Shown one piece after another: positions 26,596-37,230 of a stretch of 64,000 nt of DNA. Both the position numbers and the translations under genes were made by a program. How positions within the stretch are numbered: the first letter of the stretch is position 1; each line of letters opens with the position of its first letter. The DNA is from Mytilus galloprovincialis (lineage: Eukaryota; Mollusca; Bivalvia; Mytilida; Mytilidae). Where the stretch lies: assembly GCF_965363235.1 (NCBI RefSeq), contig NC_134846.1, positions 31,692,218-31,756,217 on the forward strand, in the 5' to 3' direction. Below the pieces are notes generated by a model. That model worked only from the letters and a program-made list of their open reading frames with translations. It searched no databases and was not told the DNA's origin.

Positions 26596-28138
26596 TTTAT
26601 TTATTTTTTAAAGACAATTATGATATGATAATAGCTTTTATGTCATTTAATATTTTTATTACAAAAGGGTAAAAAAAAAAGTTATGAATGAATGATAAAA
26701 TTATAGACAAATGTTCCAATATTTCCTATTGCATTATATAGTTATCATGGTCACATAATGTACTGTATGTATTATAATTTTATGTCATGATTATTGCACT
26801 AAGAAGTAGTTTCTGCAACCAAACTACTTTCATAAATCTAAATCCCAAGTTATGGAAATTACACCAGTAAATAAGGGAAGAAAAAAAGGTAAGAGCAGTT
26901 ATGAAGCTATTTATATTTCCAAGGGTCATAACTCCTATCAAACTATAACAATCATTTTCTAACTCAACAATATAAACATGCAATATTCTTCAACAACTGT
27001 AAGGTTGGGAGCCATAAAATGGCCGGTTTTGAACATGATTAAAATATTGTTAATATAAAGTTCACATTCAAATAGTATCAAGATCTATCATGAAATTCAA
27101 GGGAAAATGGCTTACACAAGTAGGCAAATTTTATATTATTGATACTTCAATCCATAACTCATGTCAAAAATTTCCAATATTAAAATACCAGCCAAAGGGA
27201 GGTTACTGAATTACATAAGGGGAAGTAAGTTGTAAAACATACATTTTTTCATCACAGCAAAAGTCACAGACTTCAGTTATCATTAAAAATGCTTCAGGTC
27301 ATCAGGCCTGATTTCAGCAAATTTAATATGGACCGTTTTGAACATTTTTAGAAGTCACAGGCCATTCTAAATAAGATGTTAGGTAACAAGAAAGCCCCCC
27401 CCCCCCAAAAAAAAAAAAAAAAAAAAAAAAAACAAACAAGATCCCATGTTGGAGACCAATATAGTGGCATTTTCTATGAAAGATTTGAAAGAATCATTGA
27501 AATTCAATCGTTGTTTTAGGACTGATGCACATACAACATTGCCAAACCCCTTGTTACGTTTTTAACAATTTAACAAATGGCATTATCTATTAAAGTCCAT
27601 GTTCTGCTATGGAAACCCTATAAACTCAATGGGATGACAAAATTGATTGCACATTTACATTAAATAAGAAATATTATTTAAAAATTCCATAAAAATCCAG
27701 CTATGATGAAAGAACAGACAAACAAATACAAAATGAATGAATGAACAGAAAAAAAGTTATATTAACCACTATTTGATAACAGTAAAAATTAATTTCTTTG
27801 GAATTCAAAATGTAAAAAATCCATGAAATATTTACAAAAAATATTATGCATCAATGTAACATGAACTGTATTAGATAATATTATTCCAACACACAAAAAT
27901 GTTTCATGGAAAGTAAAGTTTGTCTTGGGGAAAAACTCTTCCCACATTACCCTTCTTCATTGTCCGAGGTTACTCCAATGGGGCGGGGCCTCTTACATAG
28001 ATTGATGCAAATGTCACTTATGTAAATTCTATTATATAGCTAGACACTTGATTTTTCTTCTGAATAATTTGTAGGTTCAACAGACTCCAGTAAGAATTGT
28101 GTTGGTCCACCAGATGTTGTTTCTGGAAGACAACCCCT
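26596..28138. other. No gene recognised
   Basis: AT-rich, with a C-run plus long A-run at 27397-27432. It is downstream of NAA60 and may include part of its 3' UTR; no polyadenylation site could be assigned. Confidence 0.5.
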
Positions 28139-28390
28139 CTGAATCACTGCACATATGCTCTATATCACTGCACATATGCACTCTGAATTACTGCACAAGT
28201 TGCTCTAATTCAATGCATAAATGCACTCTGAACCACTGCACATTTGCACTATGAATCAAAGTGCATAGGTACTCTGAATCACTGCAGATTTGCACTATGA
28301 ATCAATACACATATGCAATATGAATCACTGCACATATGCACTCTGAATCACTGCACATATGCACTCTGAATCACTGCACATATGCAAAGA
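28139..28390. repeat. 22-bp minisatellite downstream of NAA60
   Basis: About eleven degenerate copies of a unit like CTCTGAATCACTGCACATATGC, most regular in the last three. If the proposed last NAA60 exon is right, this lies 160-410 bases beyond the stop, probably in or just past the 3' UTR. Confidence 0.85.
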
Positions 28391-28550
28391 AAGACAATTT
28401 GTTTGGAAACATTGTGATCTATACGAACTGTTGATTGTATAATCCAGCTAAGGTGTATTTCTATTCCTAAAATAAAATCAATGACTCTTGTGTGAGTTAT
28501 TTTTAGTAATCATGTATATTTCTATCCTGAGCAGATCATGTGACTAGATG

Positions 28551-28657
28551 CTAGCTACTGTAGTTTGACGTGGCTCCCGCTAACAATCGGCAGATCCAAC
28601 CCCTCACTGTCCTTATGATCTGGCTAGGTAAAGCACATGGCTGCAACTTGGTTAAAA
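28551..28657 (-). CDS. NAA60: Probable last NAA60 exon (C-terminal membrane-association tail)
   Basis: The minus strand reads LTKLQPCALPSQIIRTVRG, then WICRLLAGATSNYSS and a TAG stop at 28553-28551. This lines up with the human tail LSPCSIPHRVYRQAHSLLCS by eye (shared PC, P, R, C and L positions). In human NAA60 the C-terminal helices attach the enzyme to the Golgi. The acceptor is not settled: AG at GAAG before 28657, or an in-phase AG a few codons later. The polypyrimidine tract is weak. Support is similarity alone. Confidence 0.62.
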
Positions 28658-31600
28658 CTTCACCACATTGCATCATATAATCAGTTCATAGGTTAAGGAA
28701 AATATTGAGTGATGCACATATCATTTATTAATGTGTTACTCTAATTACTCAAGATTTCATTTTTTTGGGGACATTTCTTTCCGTTTGATAGACACACCAA
28801 ACTTTTTCAACAGATAAAACACAAGAGGATTTTTGTAGATACATTATGCATATCTTATTAAGTTCTTTTTAAAAGTACATTTGCTCCTAAGGCCAGTTTT
28901 TTTTAATTTGTTGGTTTACGGATCCGCCGACCCTATTTTTTCTGATTTGCAGAATAAAAATAAAATTGACATTTCATGCTTTTTTATACCCGCAGACCCT
29001 ATCAAAATCACTATCCCTGAAAAATAAATAAAGTATTCTTTTTTATGAAATGAAACGCATTTAACACTAGCTAATAGAATTGATAACACTTTGTTTGTGA
29101 AAAAAAAAACTTCAAAAATAATCCATATGTTTATGTATCTAAAAATATATAAATCAATAACTGACCTTGAACTGTCGTTTACACAAATACAATAAAATCA
29201 TTTCCCATGTTTGTCATCATTCCCTAAGATGCATAATATCATAGAAAAATGGAAAATGGACTTGTCCAAACGTGGAAGACTCTAAATATAAACAAATCAT
29301 TCAGAATTTTCTTGTTTCATAGATAACGAAGCAAAAACCCATCCATTTGGATATAAAAAAATGGGAATGCATGACAACTGATGAACCCGATATCCTCATT
29401 TTTCCAGTGGACGAATCTATGTTTTTGACACAAATGATTTTTGATGATCATTATTTACCAAGTTTCCTGAAATTGATAAAGAGCTATGCGGATCTGTTTT
29501 TTTTTTCTTGTTTGTGAAATGACGATTTACTTACGTCTTTGTCCGTGGACACAACCCCCCTTTTTGGAAATTATTAGATGATGTCATGCGATGTTTATGA
29601 CAGTTGACATCGAACTTAAATTTAAGAAATGATGACAAAAGAGCATACCAAGCATATTGTTATAAAGGTGAAATATATTTTTTTGGGGATATTTTTCTGT
29701 CCTGAAAGATATTTTCTTTCTTTTTTTTTCTTACTTTTACCGACCGACCGACCAGACTTTTTCATGGGGAAATCCGTAAACCAACAAATTAAAAAAACCT
29801 GGCCTAATATGTACAATAAATTTTGGAAATAATTTTTTAACAAAGTTTCAGGCTTTTAGGAATAAAGCGGAATTTGTGAGGTATTTTTATCAAATTTCAA
29901 AAATTTCAATATTGACTTTTTAATTAAAATTAGTACAGCATGTACAAATAATCTTCATATGTAATCCAAATTAATGCCACCTTTAAAAAGAGGCTCTATG
30001 TACTTGTTTTCAAGTTAAATAAGTTAAAATCATAATTCTTTTTATGTCGCAGTTTGACGTTGCAAAAATAACATTTTATGTAAGCAATGTCATTTCCTCC
30101 CCTGTTACTGAATCGTAGAACATACATGTAGAATTTTATATTCGTGTAATCATAGTATGGACAAAGAATCTATATTTTAATCAGTTTGACACAGTTCAAA
30201 TAGCAATCTCAATGCAATATTAGTTTACTAGTGACATCATTAAAACTAACAGTGAAGTAAAATTTGAGACTTGAAATAAGGAATTGTAATAAGATTGCCA
30301 ATGGTATTACTATCAAACATAGTCCAAACGAGGTGGATTTGACACATGAGAGGTTTAGATAGCTATAAAGCCAGGTTAAACCCCCAATTTCTACATATCA
30401 AAATGCCTGTAACAAGTCTAGAATATGACAGTTGTTTTCCATTCATTAGATGTGTTTCAGCTTTTGATTTTGCCATTATATAAAGAATTTTTAATTTCCC
30501 TTGCAGTTTGGTATTTTGTTATTTTACTCTAAATACAACTTTGTTACTATGTAAATGTACCCCTGTATAATAAGGCCAAATAAAAAAGTATGTGTGGTTC
30601 CAGTTACATCTGAAAAAAAGTTAGGGTAGGTAGGTAGGGATTTCTTTTTATTTTATGTTTTTTTTTTACATTGAGTCTATGGGAGCAACATTCTGACTTT
30701 AACAGTGCTTAATGAAAAAAGGCAATAAAATCTTTAGGGTAGGCTATTTTTGAGGCGAAAAAAGTAGGGAAGGTAGGGTTACTGGAACCACACATATATT
30801 TTTATTTGGCCTAAACAGTGCAGGTTTGACTGCATAATAAACAGCACATCTATAAAAGGATATATGAATGACCATGGTGCTTTACCACCATTTAGGTATA
30901 TCACATAGAGGTATGCGTCTCGAGGTTTTCCCTGAATGGAGTAGTAATACGGTAGAAAACTGTGTGCTTTGAATCTGCGTCTCTCATAAAACCTGATAGC
31001 TATGTGGTTTGTGGCCAGTACATGTAGATACACAGCTTTACAGTTTGATCTCTCTTTGGTGGTCAGACTTTGTATCAAACTGTCCAGCAGCAGGGAAGCT
31101 GAAATATACAAATTATTTCTTGTTAATTTTTACAAAGGATTACCTGTCAGTCCTCTACTAATTACCATTCATATTTAATATACAAATGTAAATAAGAATA
31201 AATATTGTCTATATGTCTTTGAGAATCTCTCCAACAAAAAAAACTTAAATGTCTGGTAATGTCTACGCCTGTAAACAAGCCTCTTTACAATATTTCATTC
31301 TCTTAAAATAAGGATTAAGAGGTATAGAGGTCTACATAAATTCTGTAGTTCAGTAGACAAATGTCTACTGAATATGTCATTATTTTAAAACTTTTAAAAC
31401 ATCTATTGAGGTCGACATTCATTTTTTTTAGATTATAATATCTTGCACTGTTTAAATAGTTAATGTATTAAAGGTAAAAGAAATAGTAAAATCAAGTCTG
31501 AAGTTTTTATTCACATACTTCACATAAACGTATGCTAAAAGTATGCTATAACTCCCTAACCTCAATTTCTTCTGAATTTATAAACTTAAATAAATTATAA

Positions 31601-34600
31601 ATACCTATCCCATGTTTCCTAAAGTCTACTACAACTCCTAAACTTAAAATGTATGCCACCTGAGAAGTTGATGGGAACTGCGGTGCTAGAATGTCTGCGT
31701 CCTGGTAAAATAAGAACATGTTATAAAATAAATTTATGTTTCAATTGTGTTAATAAAATGTCTGCATGAATGTAAAACAAGTTTAAGAACATATGTGTTT
31801 GTTTACTTCATATACTTTGTGTCTCTTCTCATTTTGCTGCTTGTTTATTGTGCCTGAGACCAATATGATAAGGCCACACCAATTTGATTCCTTGTTCGAC
31901 GTACCCGCATGCACCTATTTTTTTCAAAACAGAATTTTTTTATTTTTTTTAAATTCCCGCTTCCCGCATCCGGAAATGTAATCATCTCCATTTCCCGCAC
32001 CGTTTTTTTGTAAATATTATAAAAAGATATCAACATTTGTTTTTAAAATCACAGTCTAACCTGTATATAATGATTTTAAACATAAAAGCACCCCACCACA
32101 CTTTGTAAATATCTGTGAGAATATTTGTTTCAGCATGAAACCTATTTATCTAAAGCGGGAGTGCTCCGATATAAATTTATATCAGCAGAAATACCTGTAA
32201 AGAACAAAAAAATGGTTACTTTCCCCCTTGCTTATATTCCCTATCAAAAAATATTCGTTGTTAGAATAAAGTACAAAGAACTTCTGAAGGATTTGCCTTC
32301 AACTGCAATTATATTGTATGCTGGCGAAACAAAACTATCCATAGCCGCTGCATGTTTATGCACCTGTCCTGATTGATTGAGGGGCCTGTCGTTCAGCAGT
32401 TATCGTTTGTTGATGTTGTTCATTGGTATTTTCCTGTTTGGATATACATGATATATATAAATTAGATCGTTGGTTTTCCTGTTCGAATTGTGTACGCTAA
32501 TAATTTTGGGGTCCTTTATAGCCTGCTGTTTGGTCTGTATCAAAGCCCTGGGTATAAGGCCGTACTTTGACCTGTGTTTGTTATTATCAGGTTGAGAACA
32601 ACCCTCCCTCAGACAAGGGGTCATTTTACTGATGAAGAAAAGAAAATAGAAATACCAAGGATTTGTATAGTTCTTCTATACAAAACCTTTGAAAACTTAG
32701 AATTTTGTACTCAAAAAGAGGAGAGTAACATCATATTTTAAACAACTTTTTCTAAAAGAGGGGTCCACTTATTTTGAATAATATTAAACTGTTAAAGTAA
32801 ATGTGTCAATGGTTCAAGTCCAGGAATATTACAAAATTCTTGGACATGTTTTGACCATTTAATACCAGATAGATATATAGTTCTTTGAGAAAATATGAGC
32901 TCTTTTGTACAAACAAATATATTATAACTTATATTGATCCCTCATAAAACATGTAAAAGGGATATTTATATCATTAAGGGGTTGTCCCCAAACTGATTAT
33001 GACTTGGATGGAGAATTGTCTCATTGTCAGTCACACATACATAGACCAGATTTAATTATTTCTTGGTGAACAGGGAAAAAATACTTCAGAAATTAAAGAA
33101 ATGTCAAAGTACAAGTGAGAAATCAAGCTTTAATATTGTCAAAACCTACTATTTTATGTTTACAAAAAAAATTATAATCGCTCGCCTTTACTTTTCAAGC
33201 TTCGCCTCAAAAATTTGCAAATTAAATATTTTTTTATTAAAATTTTCAAATCGCTCGCTAGCCCCAAATTTTGGAGTCCAAAAATCCGTAGAACAAGAAA
33301 TTAAATTGGTGTGGCCTAAGTCAAAACTTTTTCAAATTTTTTTTAGTTTTATTGTTGTACTGTTACATCACTGTTCCAACGTAATTCCAGGTGATGGGAA
33401 TGACTGAAAGCTCTCAAATATGTTTAACCTTACACCACTCTTAATGTGCCGGTAATCTAGTAGTTGATGGCCATTTATAAAGTAGTTTACTTTAGGGTAT
33501 ACTTTTGCTCATTGTTGAAGACCTTCAAAAGAACAATAGTTGTTCACATCCAAATGACTTTATGCTTGTCTTTAGAAAGATATAATTATTCTAGAATTTC
33601 CAGACATCTTTTCAAAAATTTAAGGAAAGCTTGCACATAAAAAGTCATATATTAACGGTCTGTCTAATTGAATGATCTTTACATAATTAATGTAACACTT
33701 TACCTGTAGAGTACAATAATTTAAACAATAAAGTTATCAGATTCAAACACCAAAAAAAACACTGTCTTTTTTCAAGAATGTTCTTGCTACAAAAAGAAAA
33801 TACCAACAATTAGAAAATTCTCTCCAAAATTGTTTTATTTCTGTACATTTAAAAAAGGTTATGCTCTATAGTTTCTATTTCTTTACAACTGGTACATTCA
33901 TTAGCTTTGGAAAGTTTATATTTTTTCAAGAAGATATTTATGAGGGACTATTCTGTGTAAAATGTTATATTGGAAAGCTTGTAGTTTGCTTTTTAGTACA
34001 TTTAATAAACAGCTGCGCCAATGAGCGCATGATACGCCCGTCGTCTTGTGTAGAAGTTTTAAGCAATAACCATATATTGTTTTTGAGATACGGCGGGTCA
34101 TGTGAAATCCCTCCTGTTTTTTTTTTACAAAAAACTAAATATCACTAAAATAAAATTTTGAATCAAAACCAAAAAGTATACAGATCTTAAGCTTAATAAA
34201 ATGAAGAAGTGTGTAAAGTTTTAAGCAATAATCAAAAATCGTTTTTGAGATAAGGTGCGACATGTGAAAAAAACAAACCCCTGTTTTAGTTACAAAGTGC
34301 CGTAACTCAAAAACTTTTAATCTTATTTTCACCAAAAAGTATACAAATCATTTCACCATCATAAGAAATAACTATATAAAGTTTCATGAAATTTGGATAA
34401 GTCGTTCTCAAGTTACGGTGCGACATGTTTACGACGGACACTGGACATTTGTATACCATAAATCTTCTGGTCAAAATTTTGACGCGCGTATAAAAACCAG
34501 TGAATAAATCTTTTTCATTGTTCATCACTAATTTCTGTATTAAAACTTTCTTCCTACCTATGCTGTAAAATCATGTAAATGGACCATTGAGACCTTAAAA

Positions 34601-37230
34601 AGAGAGTGTTTATTCTAATGAGTAACATACTCAGACTAACCTCTTTGTTTAGAGATGACAGAAGTTTAACCTCTGCTACAACAATACCCACAATCCTTGA
34701 TTGGAATGTTGCCGCAAGTGAGTAAAACTTTGGATTGGAGGTTATTTCTTGATACCATGTATCTGGATATCTGGAAAATATCAATAATAAAATGGTTGAA
34801 ACAGAGATATGTCTCGCCTGTAGGTAAATTAGATAATGTTGATGTTGAAATAGCAATTTTGTAACATGTATTTTAATAACATTTAAAAAATACTTTTTTA
34901 TGAAAAAGTTAACTATTTTTTATCCTTTGATATTATGGAATAACACATAATTAACTTAATTGTTTATTTAACATACAAACCGTAATTTGAGAAAAGAGGG
35001 ACGAAAGATACCAAAGGGACAGTCAAACTCATAAATCTAAAACAAACCAGGGTTGGCAAAGTATTACCCGCCCGGGAATTCCTGGGTGGGAAAACCCGGG
35101 TTTTCCCGGGCTGGGCAATACTCCCAGAAATGGGTAATACTGGGCATTACTGGGCAATATGGTTTTTTAAGCTTATTTTAACACAAAATAGTTAAGACTT
35201 GGTGTAGTTTCATAGTATTACAGCTAAATATATACTTTTTATACAGATAACCATTGAGTCCTTTCTAGAAGAATGAAAAATTCAATTTCATTTAGTCATG
35301 TTAGTTCTTCATTAATGTAAGCACAATGCAAGATTTGCACATTTAAGGATACCCTGTTAATTGCCAAGCATTGTTTTGATAATCAAATCTTTGATAGAAA
35401 TGCATTTTTTTAAGTGAATTTTTATTTTAATTGTTATACATTCATATTGCTAAATAAACAACCTAAAGGGTCATGCCATTAAAATTTACAGAATTGAAAG
35501 GGCTGATTATTGTTACATAAACAAATCTGTGTTGTAATCCGAATAATTACTTATTAATTAGTGACAGTACATATACATAAATTTAAATGTATTTTTTTCT
35601 TACTTCTTAATAAGAGTTGTACTTATTTGAAAAAAAAATGATTTTTTTGCTTTATATTTACAGTCTGACCAATCTAGACAACTGAAACAAGTTATATATA
35701 TTTTAAATGTATTACATTTGTGTTTGATCACTGAATCCTCTATGAAATTTAGACCAGTATTTTATATTACCCAGTATTGCCCAGTATTACCCACTAAAAC
35801 CCAGTAAAACCCGGGTTTTCCCAGTATTTCCCACTGGGCTGGGCAATACTCATAAAACCCGGGTTTTTGCCAACCCTGAAACAAACTGACAACGCCATGG
35901 CTAAAAATGAAAAAGACAAACAGAAAAACAATAGATTTTGAGAAAGGTGTACGTGTATAAATAGTATCTTTTTAAAATAAAAGTTTAAAGAAATAAAGTC
36001 AAATTTACCGTTAGTCTTTCTTTATGTATATAAATGTATCAATTTATTTTTCCATGTTTCTGAGTATAGCAGGGAAAGTTGTCTAAAAGGATATTTTTTT
36101 TTAAGGTGGTACCTAACACTTTCACTAAAATTTATTTGTCTCGTTTAATTTTCATAAAATTTTGACAAAGTATTTACTTTGACCCTTTAACAAAACTATA
36201 AAAATTTCAAAAATTTTGAACCAACCGTTTTGTCAGAAAAATTACACTGGTTATATAGCAGTTTGACAAACACCAATTTTGATCATTGAGAAGCTTAATA
36301 TTCCCTTTACAACACAACGTAATTAAAACGTTTAGCTAACTTTACAGAGTTATCTCCCTGTAGTGTTAGGTACCACCTGAATAACAGTATACTTTTCAGT
36401 GGTTTGCATGTACATGTAGCTGAACATGAACAAGTGGACCAGTCATTTGGATTCGGTAAATAAGTATTCTAAGTTAATGAGGTGAAAGCAAGTTTTTATT
36501 CTAGTCTCCACATCTAAATTAATGCATTCATTTAGTTAGTTGTTACTGAAGTGAAGTTAAATCAAATATACCTACTGTGCCACATGCTTAGTATCACATG
36601 AAATCAGAAAATAATGTCAATCATGAATGTTTGTGAAATTACAATTGTGTCCATCTTGGACTCACCGAAATTAGATTTCTTTTTACATGTTTTATAGCTC
36701 TTGTGATTTAATTTGATTTGATTTTTTGTGTTTTAACGCCACTTTTAAACACTCCTTTTGGGCTAGTATTTTATGGTGGCCAGTTTTTATTGTTTGAGGA
36801 AGCCCGAATGCTGAAAGAAAACCACAGACATTACATAGGAAAACTGACAATACTAGTCAATTAAGATTGGAGTCAATTGAACCCACATGATTGGGGTTCG
36901 AACTCACAACCTCAGTGGTGACTGGCTATAGCTAGTGATTACAGTAGAAGTTCTGAACTACCTAGACCACTTGGCCACCAAGGCCTCTCATCATAAAATA
37001 ATGTCAATTATGAATGTTTGTCAATTTACAATTGTGTCCATCATAGACTCACTAAAATAGCCTATCTTTTTTATATAGCTCTTGTGTATCTTAGAAAGGG
37101 GGATAATTCATAAAACTTACTCAATAGGGAACCATTCTGTGCAAAGTTTCTTGACCTCATCAATATCTTCTGGACACAGGAATCGTAACTGGATCTCTCT
37201 CTGGACACTGAAGGACAAAGCTGTGCTCAT
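28551..37230 (-). CDS. NAA60: NAA60 (HAT4): Golgi N-alpha-acetyltransferase 60, multi-exon gene
   Basis: GNAT-fold enzyme that acetylates N-termini of membrane proteins from the cytosolic face of the Golgi (family knowledge). Reading the minus strand, exons at 37230-37121, 34770-34641, 31701-31605 and 31098-30848 join in phase through GT/AG sites, with a likely last exon at 28657-28551. The product is about 230 residues against 242 in human. Recalled human segments are matched: WFPIEYPD (residues 33-40), EITSNPKFYSLAAT (near 45-58), QVAYILSLGV (94-103), YLHVLATN (136-143) and FLPYYYSI (160-167). The residues known as catalytic in human, Tyr97 and His138, fall at the same numbers here. The acetyl-CoA motif reads RKHGIA (108-113). 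Introns are about 2350, 2939, 506 and 2190 bases and full of transposon insertions. Any 5' UTR exon was not found. I am very sure of the identity; the end of exon 4 and the last exon are less certain. Confidence 0.93.
28891..29804. mobile_element. Harbinger-like non-autonomous element in NAA60 (0.9 kb)
   Basis: Left end GGCCAGTTTTTTTTAATTTG and right end complementary (AAATTAAAAAAACCTGGCC), both continuing to ATCCGTAAACC; flanked by TAA on both sides. No transposase frame. It lies in the last NAA60 intron. Confidence 0.75.
30340..30530 (+). repeat. Dispersed repeat (family D); second copy at 57362-57560
   Basis: Both copies share GAGAGGTTTAG, AACCAGG, TTTCTACATA, AATGCCTGTA/ACATGCCTATA, GTTCTCCATTCGTT-like and CTTTTGATTT motifs in order. 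No coding frame. It is probably a retroelement 3' tail. Confidence 0.5.
30574..30811. mobile_element. Harbinger-like MITE at the 3' edge of NAA60 exon 4
   Basis: Ends GGCCAAATAAAAAAGTATG and complement, extending through TGTGGTTCCAGTTAC, with TAA on both sides. Its right end is about 40 bases from the assigned end of NAA60 exon 4. Confidence 0.8.
30848..31098 (-). CDS. NAA60: NAA60 exon 4 (residues 113-196, catalytic His)
   Basis: Acceptor ATATTTCAG, then CT completes GCT (Ala113) and the exon reads SLLLDSL, KAVYLHVLATNHIAIRFYE, FLPYYYSIQG and YLNGGKAPWSF. The conserved GG-x-x-PW turn is present, so coding runs at least to about 30860. A GT at 30847-30846 gives the end used here; it is a weak donor, and the frame stays open for some further codons until it enters a repeat at 30811. 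The 3' boundary is therefore uncertain by some tens of bases. Confidence 0.85.
31605..31701 (-). CDS. NAA60: NAA60 exon 3 (residues 81-112, catalytic Tyr and acetyl-CoA motif)
   Basis: Acceptor TTTTACCAG, then DADILAPQFPSTSQVAYILS and LGVVVDFRKHGI, ending ATAG before the donor GTATTT. It holds Tyr97 and most of the acetyl-CoA binding signature R-x-x-G-x-G/A, whose last residue is completed by exon 4. Confidence 0.93.
31872..33316. mobile_element. Harbinger-like element in NAA60 intron 2 (1.45 kb) with nested repeat
   Basis: Ends GGCCACACCAATTTGATTCC and GGAAT-free complement AAATTAAATTGGTGTGGCC, flanked by TAA on both sides. Inside is a mussel-type dispersed repeat at about 32350-32620. No transposase frame was recognised. 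Confidence 0.65.
32656..32691. repeat. Decayed CAAGGATTTGTATAG palindrome
   Basis: CAAGGATTTGTATAG then TTCT then CTATACAAAACCTTTG; same family as the palindrome at 38933 with a few changes. Flanking repeat no longer clear. Confidence 0.5.
33555..34570 (-). mobile_element. Second, older fragment of the same L1/Tx1-like LINE, interrupted by another repeat
   Basis: Bases 33555-34010 and 34500-34570 match the 12.2-12.75 kb LINE closely in order and orientation (for example LQAFQYNILHRIVPHKYLLEK). Between them, about 34013-34499, lies a common mussel-type repeat that starts GCTGCGCCAATGAGCGC and ends GACGCGCGTATAAAA. The fragment lies inside NAA60 intron 2, ending about 70 bases from exon 2. Confidence 0.75.
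34641..34770 (-). CDS. NAA60: NAA60 exon 2 (residues 37-80)
   Basis: Acceptor TTTTCCAG ends at 34771; the exon opens with A to finish the Glu codon, then reads YPDTWYQEITSNPKFYSLAA and IVGIVVAEVK, ending NKE before the donor GTTAGT. This is the N-terminal half of the GNAT fold. A LINE fragment lies within about 70 bases of its 3' side in intron 2, so the exon is closely crowded by repeats. Confidence 0.93.
35048..35878. mobile_element. hAT-like non-autonomous element with perfect 8-bp target duplication
   Basis: Ends CAGGGTTGGCAAA and TTTTTGCCAACCCTG, with AAACAAAC at 35040-35047 and again at 35879-35886. Subterminal GGGCTGGGCAATACT and CCCGGGTTTTCCC motifs are repeated in both orientations. 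It split a dispersed repeat (34990-35940). It lies in NAA60 intron 1. Confidence 0.88.
36104..36378. mobile_element. MITE with 17-bp inverted ends in NAA60 intron 1
   Basis: AGGTGGTACCTAACACT at 36104-36120 and its exact complement at 36362-36378. No convincing target duplication. No coding capacity. Confidence 0.7.
36709..36989 (-). mobile_element. tRNA-derived SINE
   Basis: The minus strand shows a pol III A box (TGGCCAAGTGGTCTAGG, 36977-36961) and B box (GAGTTCGAACC, about 36904-36894), then a tRNA-unrelated body and a 3' tail ending AAATCAAATCAAAT at 36709. Structure and tail fit molluscan tRNA-type SINEs. It is flanked by imperfect direct repeats of about 100 bases. It lies in NAA60 intron 1. 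Confidence 0.8.
37121..37230 (-). CDS. NAA60: NAA60 exon 1 (start codon, residues 1-36 plus two bases)
   Basis: Reads MSTALSFSVQREIQ and on to LCTEWFPI, then GA followed by the donor GTAAGT at 37120-37115. The split codon GA|A gives Glu and continues into Tyr-Pro-Asp of exon 2, as in the human protein. The ATG at 37230 was chosen because it gives a start at nearly the same length as human NAA60, and no better upstream ATG in frame was seen. Confidence 0.9.

Noticed and set aside
28139-28390. Possible CRISPR-like array
   Set aside because: Degenerate direct tandem units without unique spacers in a eukaryotic context; it is a minisatellite.
29629-29832. 67-residue plus-strand frame
   Set aside because: Lies across the right end of a Harbinger-like element and is derived from its terminal sequence.
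36894-36977. Possible tRNA gene
   Set aside because: A and B boxes are present but no cloverleaf acceptor stem closes; body and A/T-rich tail show a SINE.
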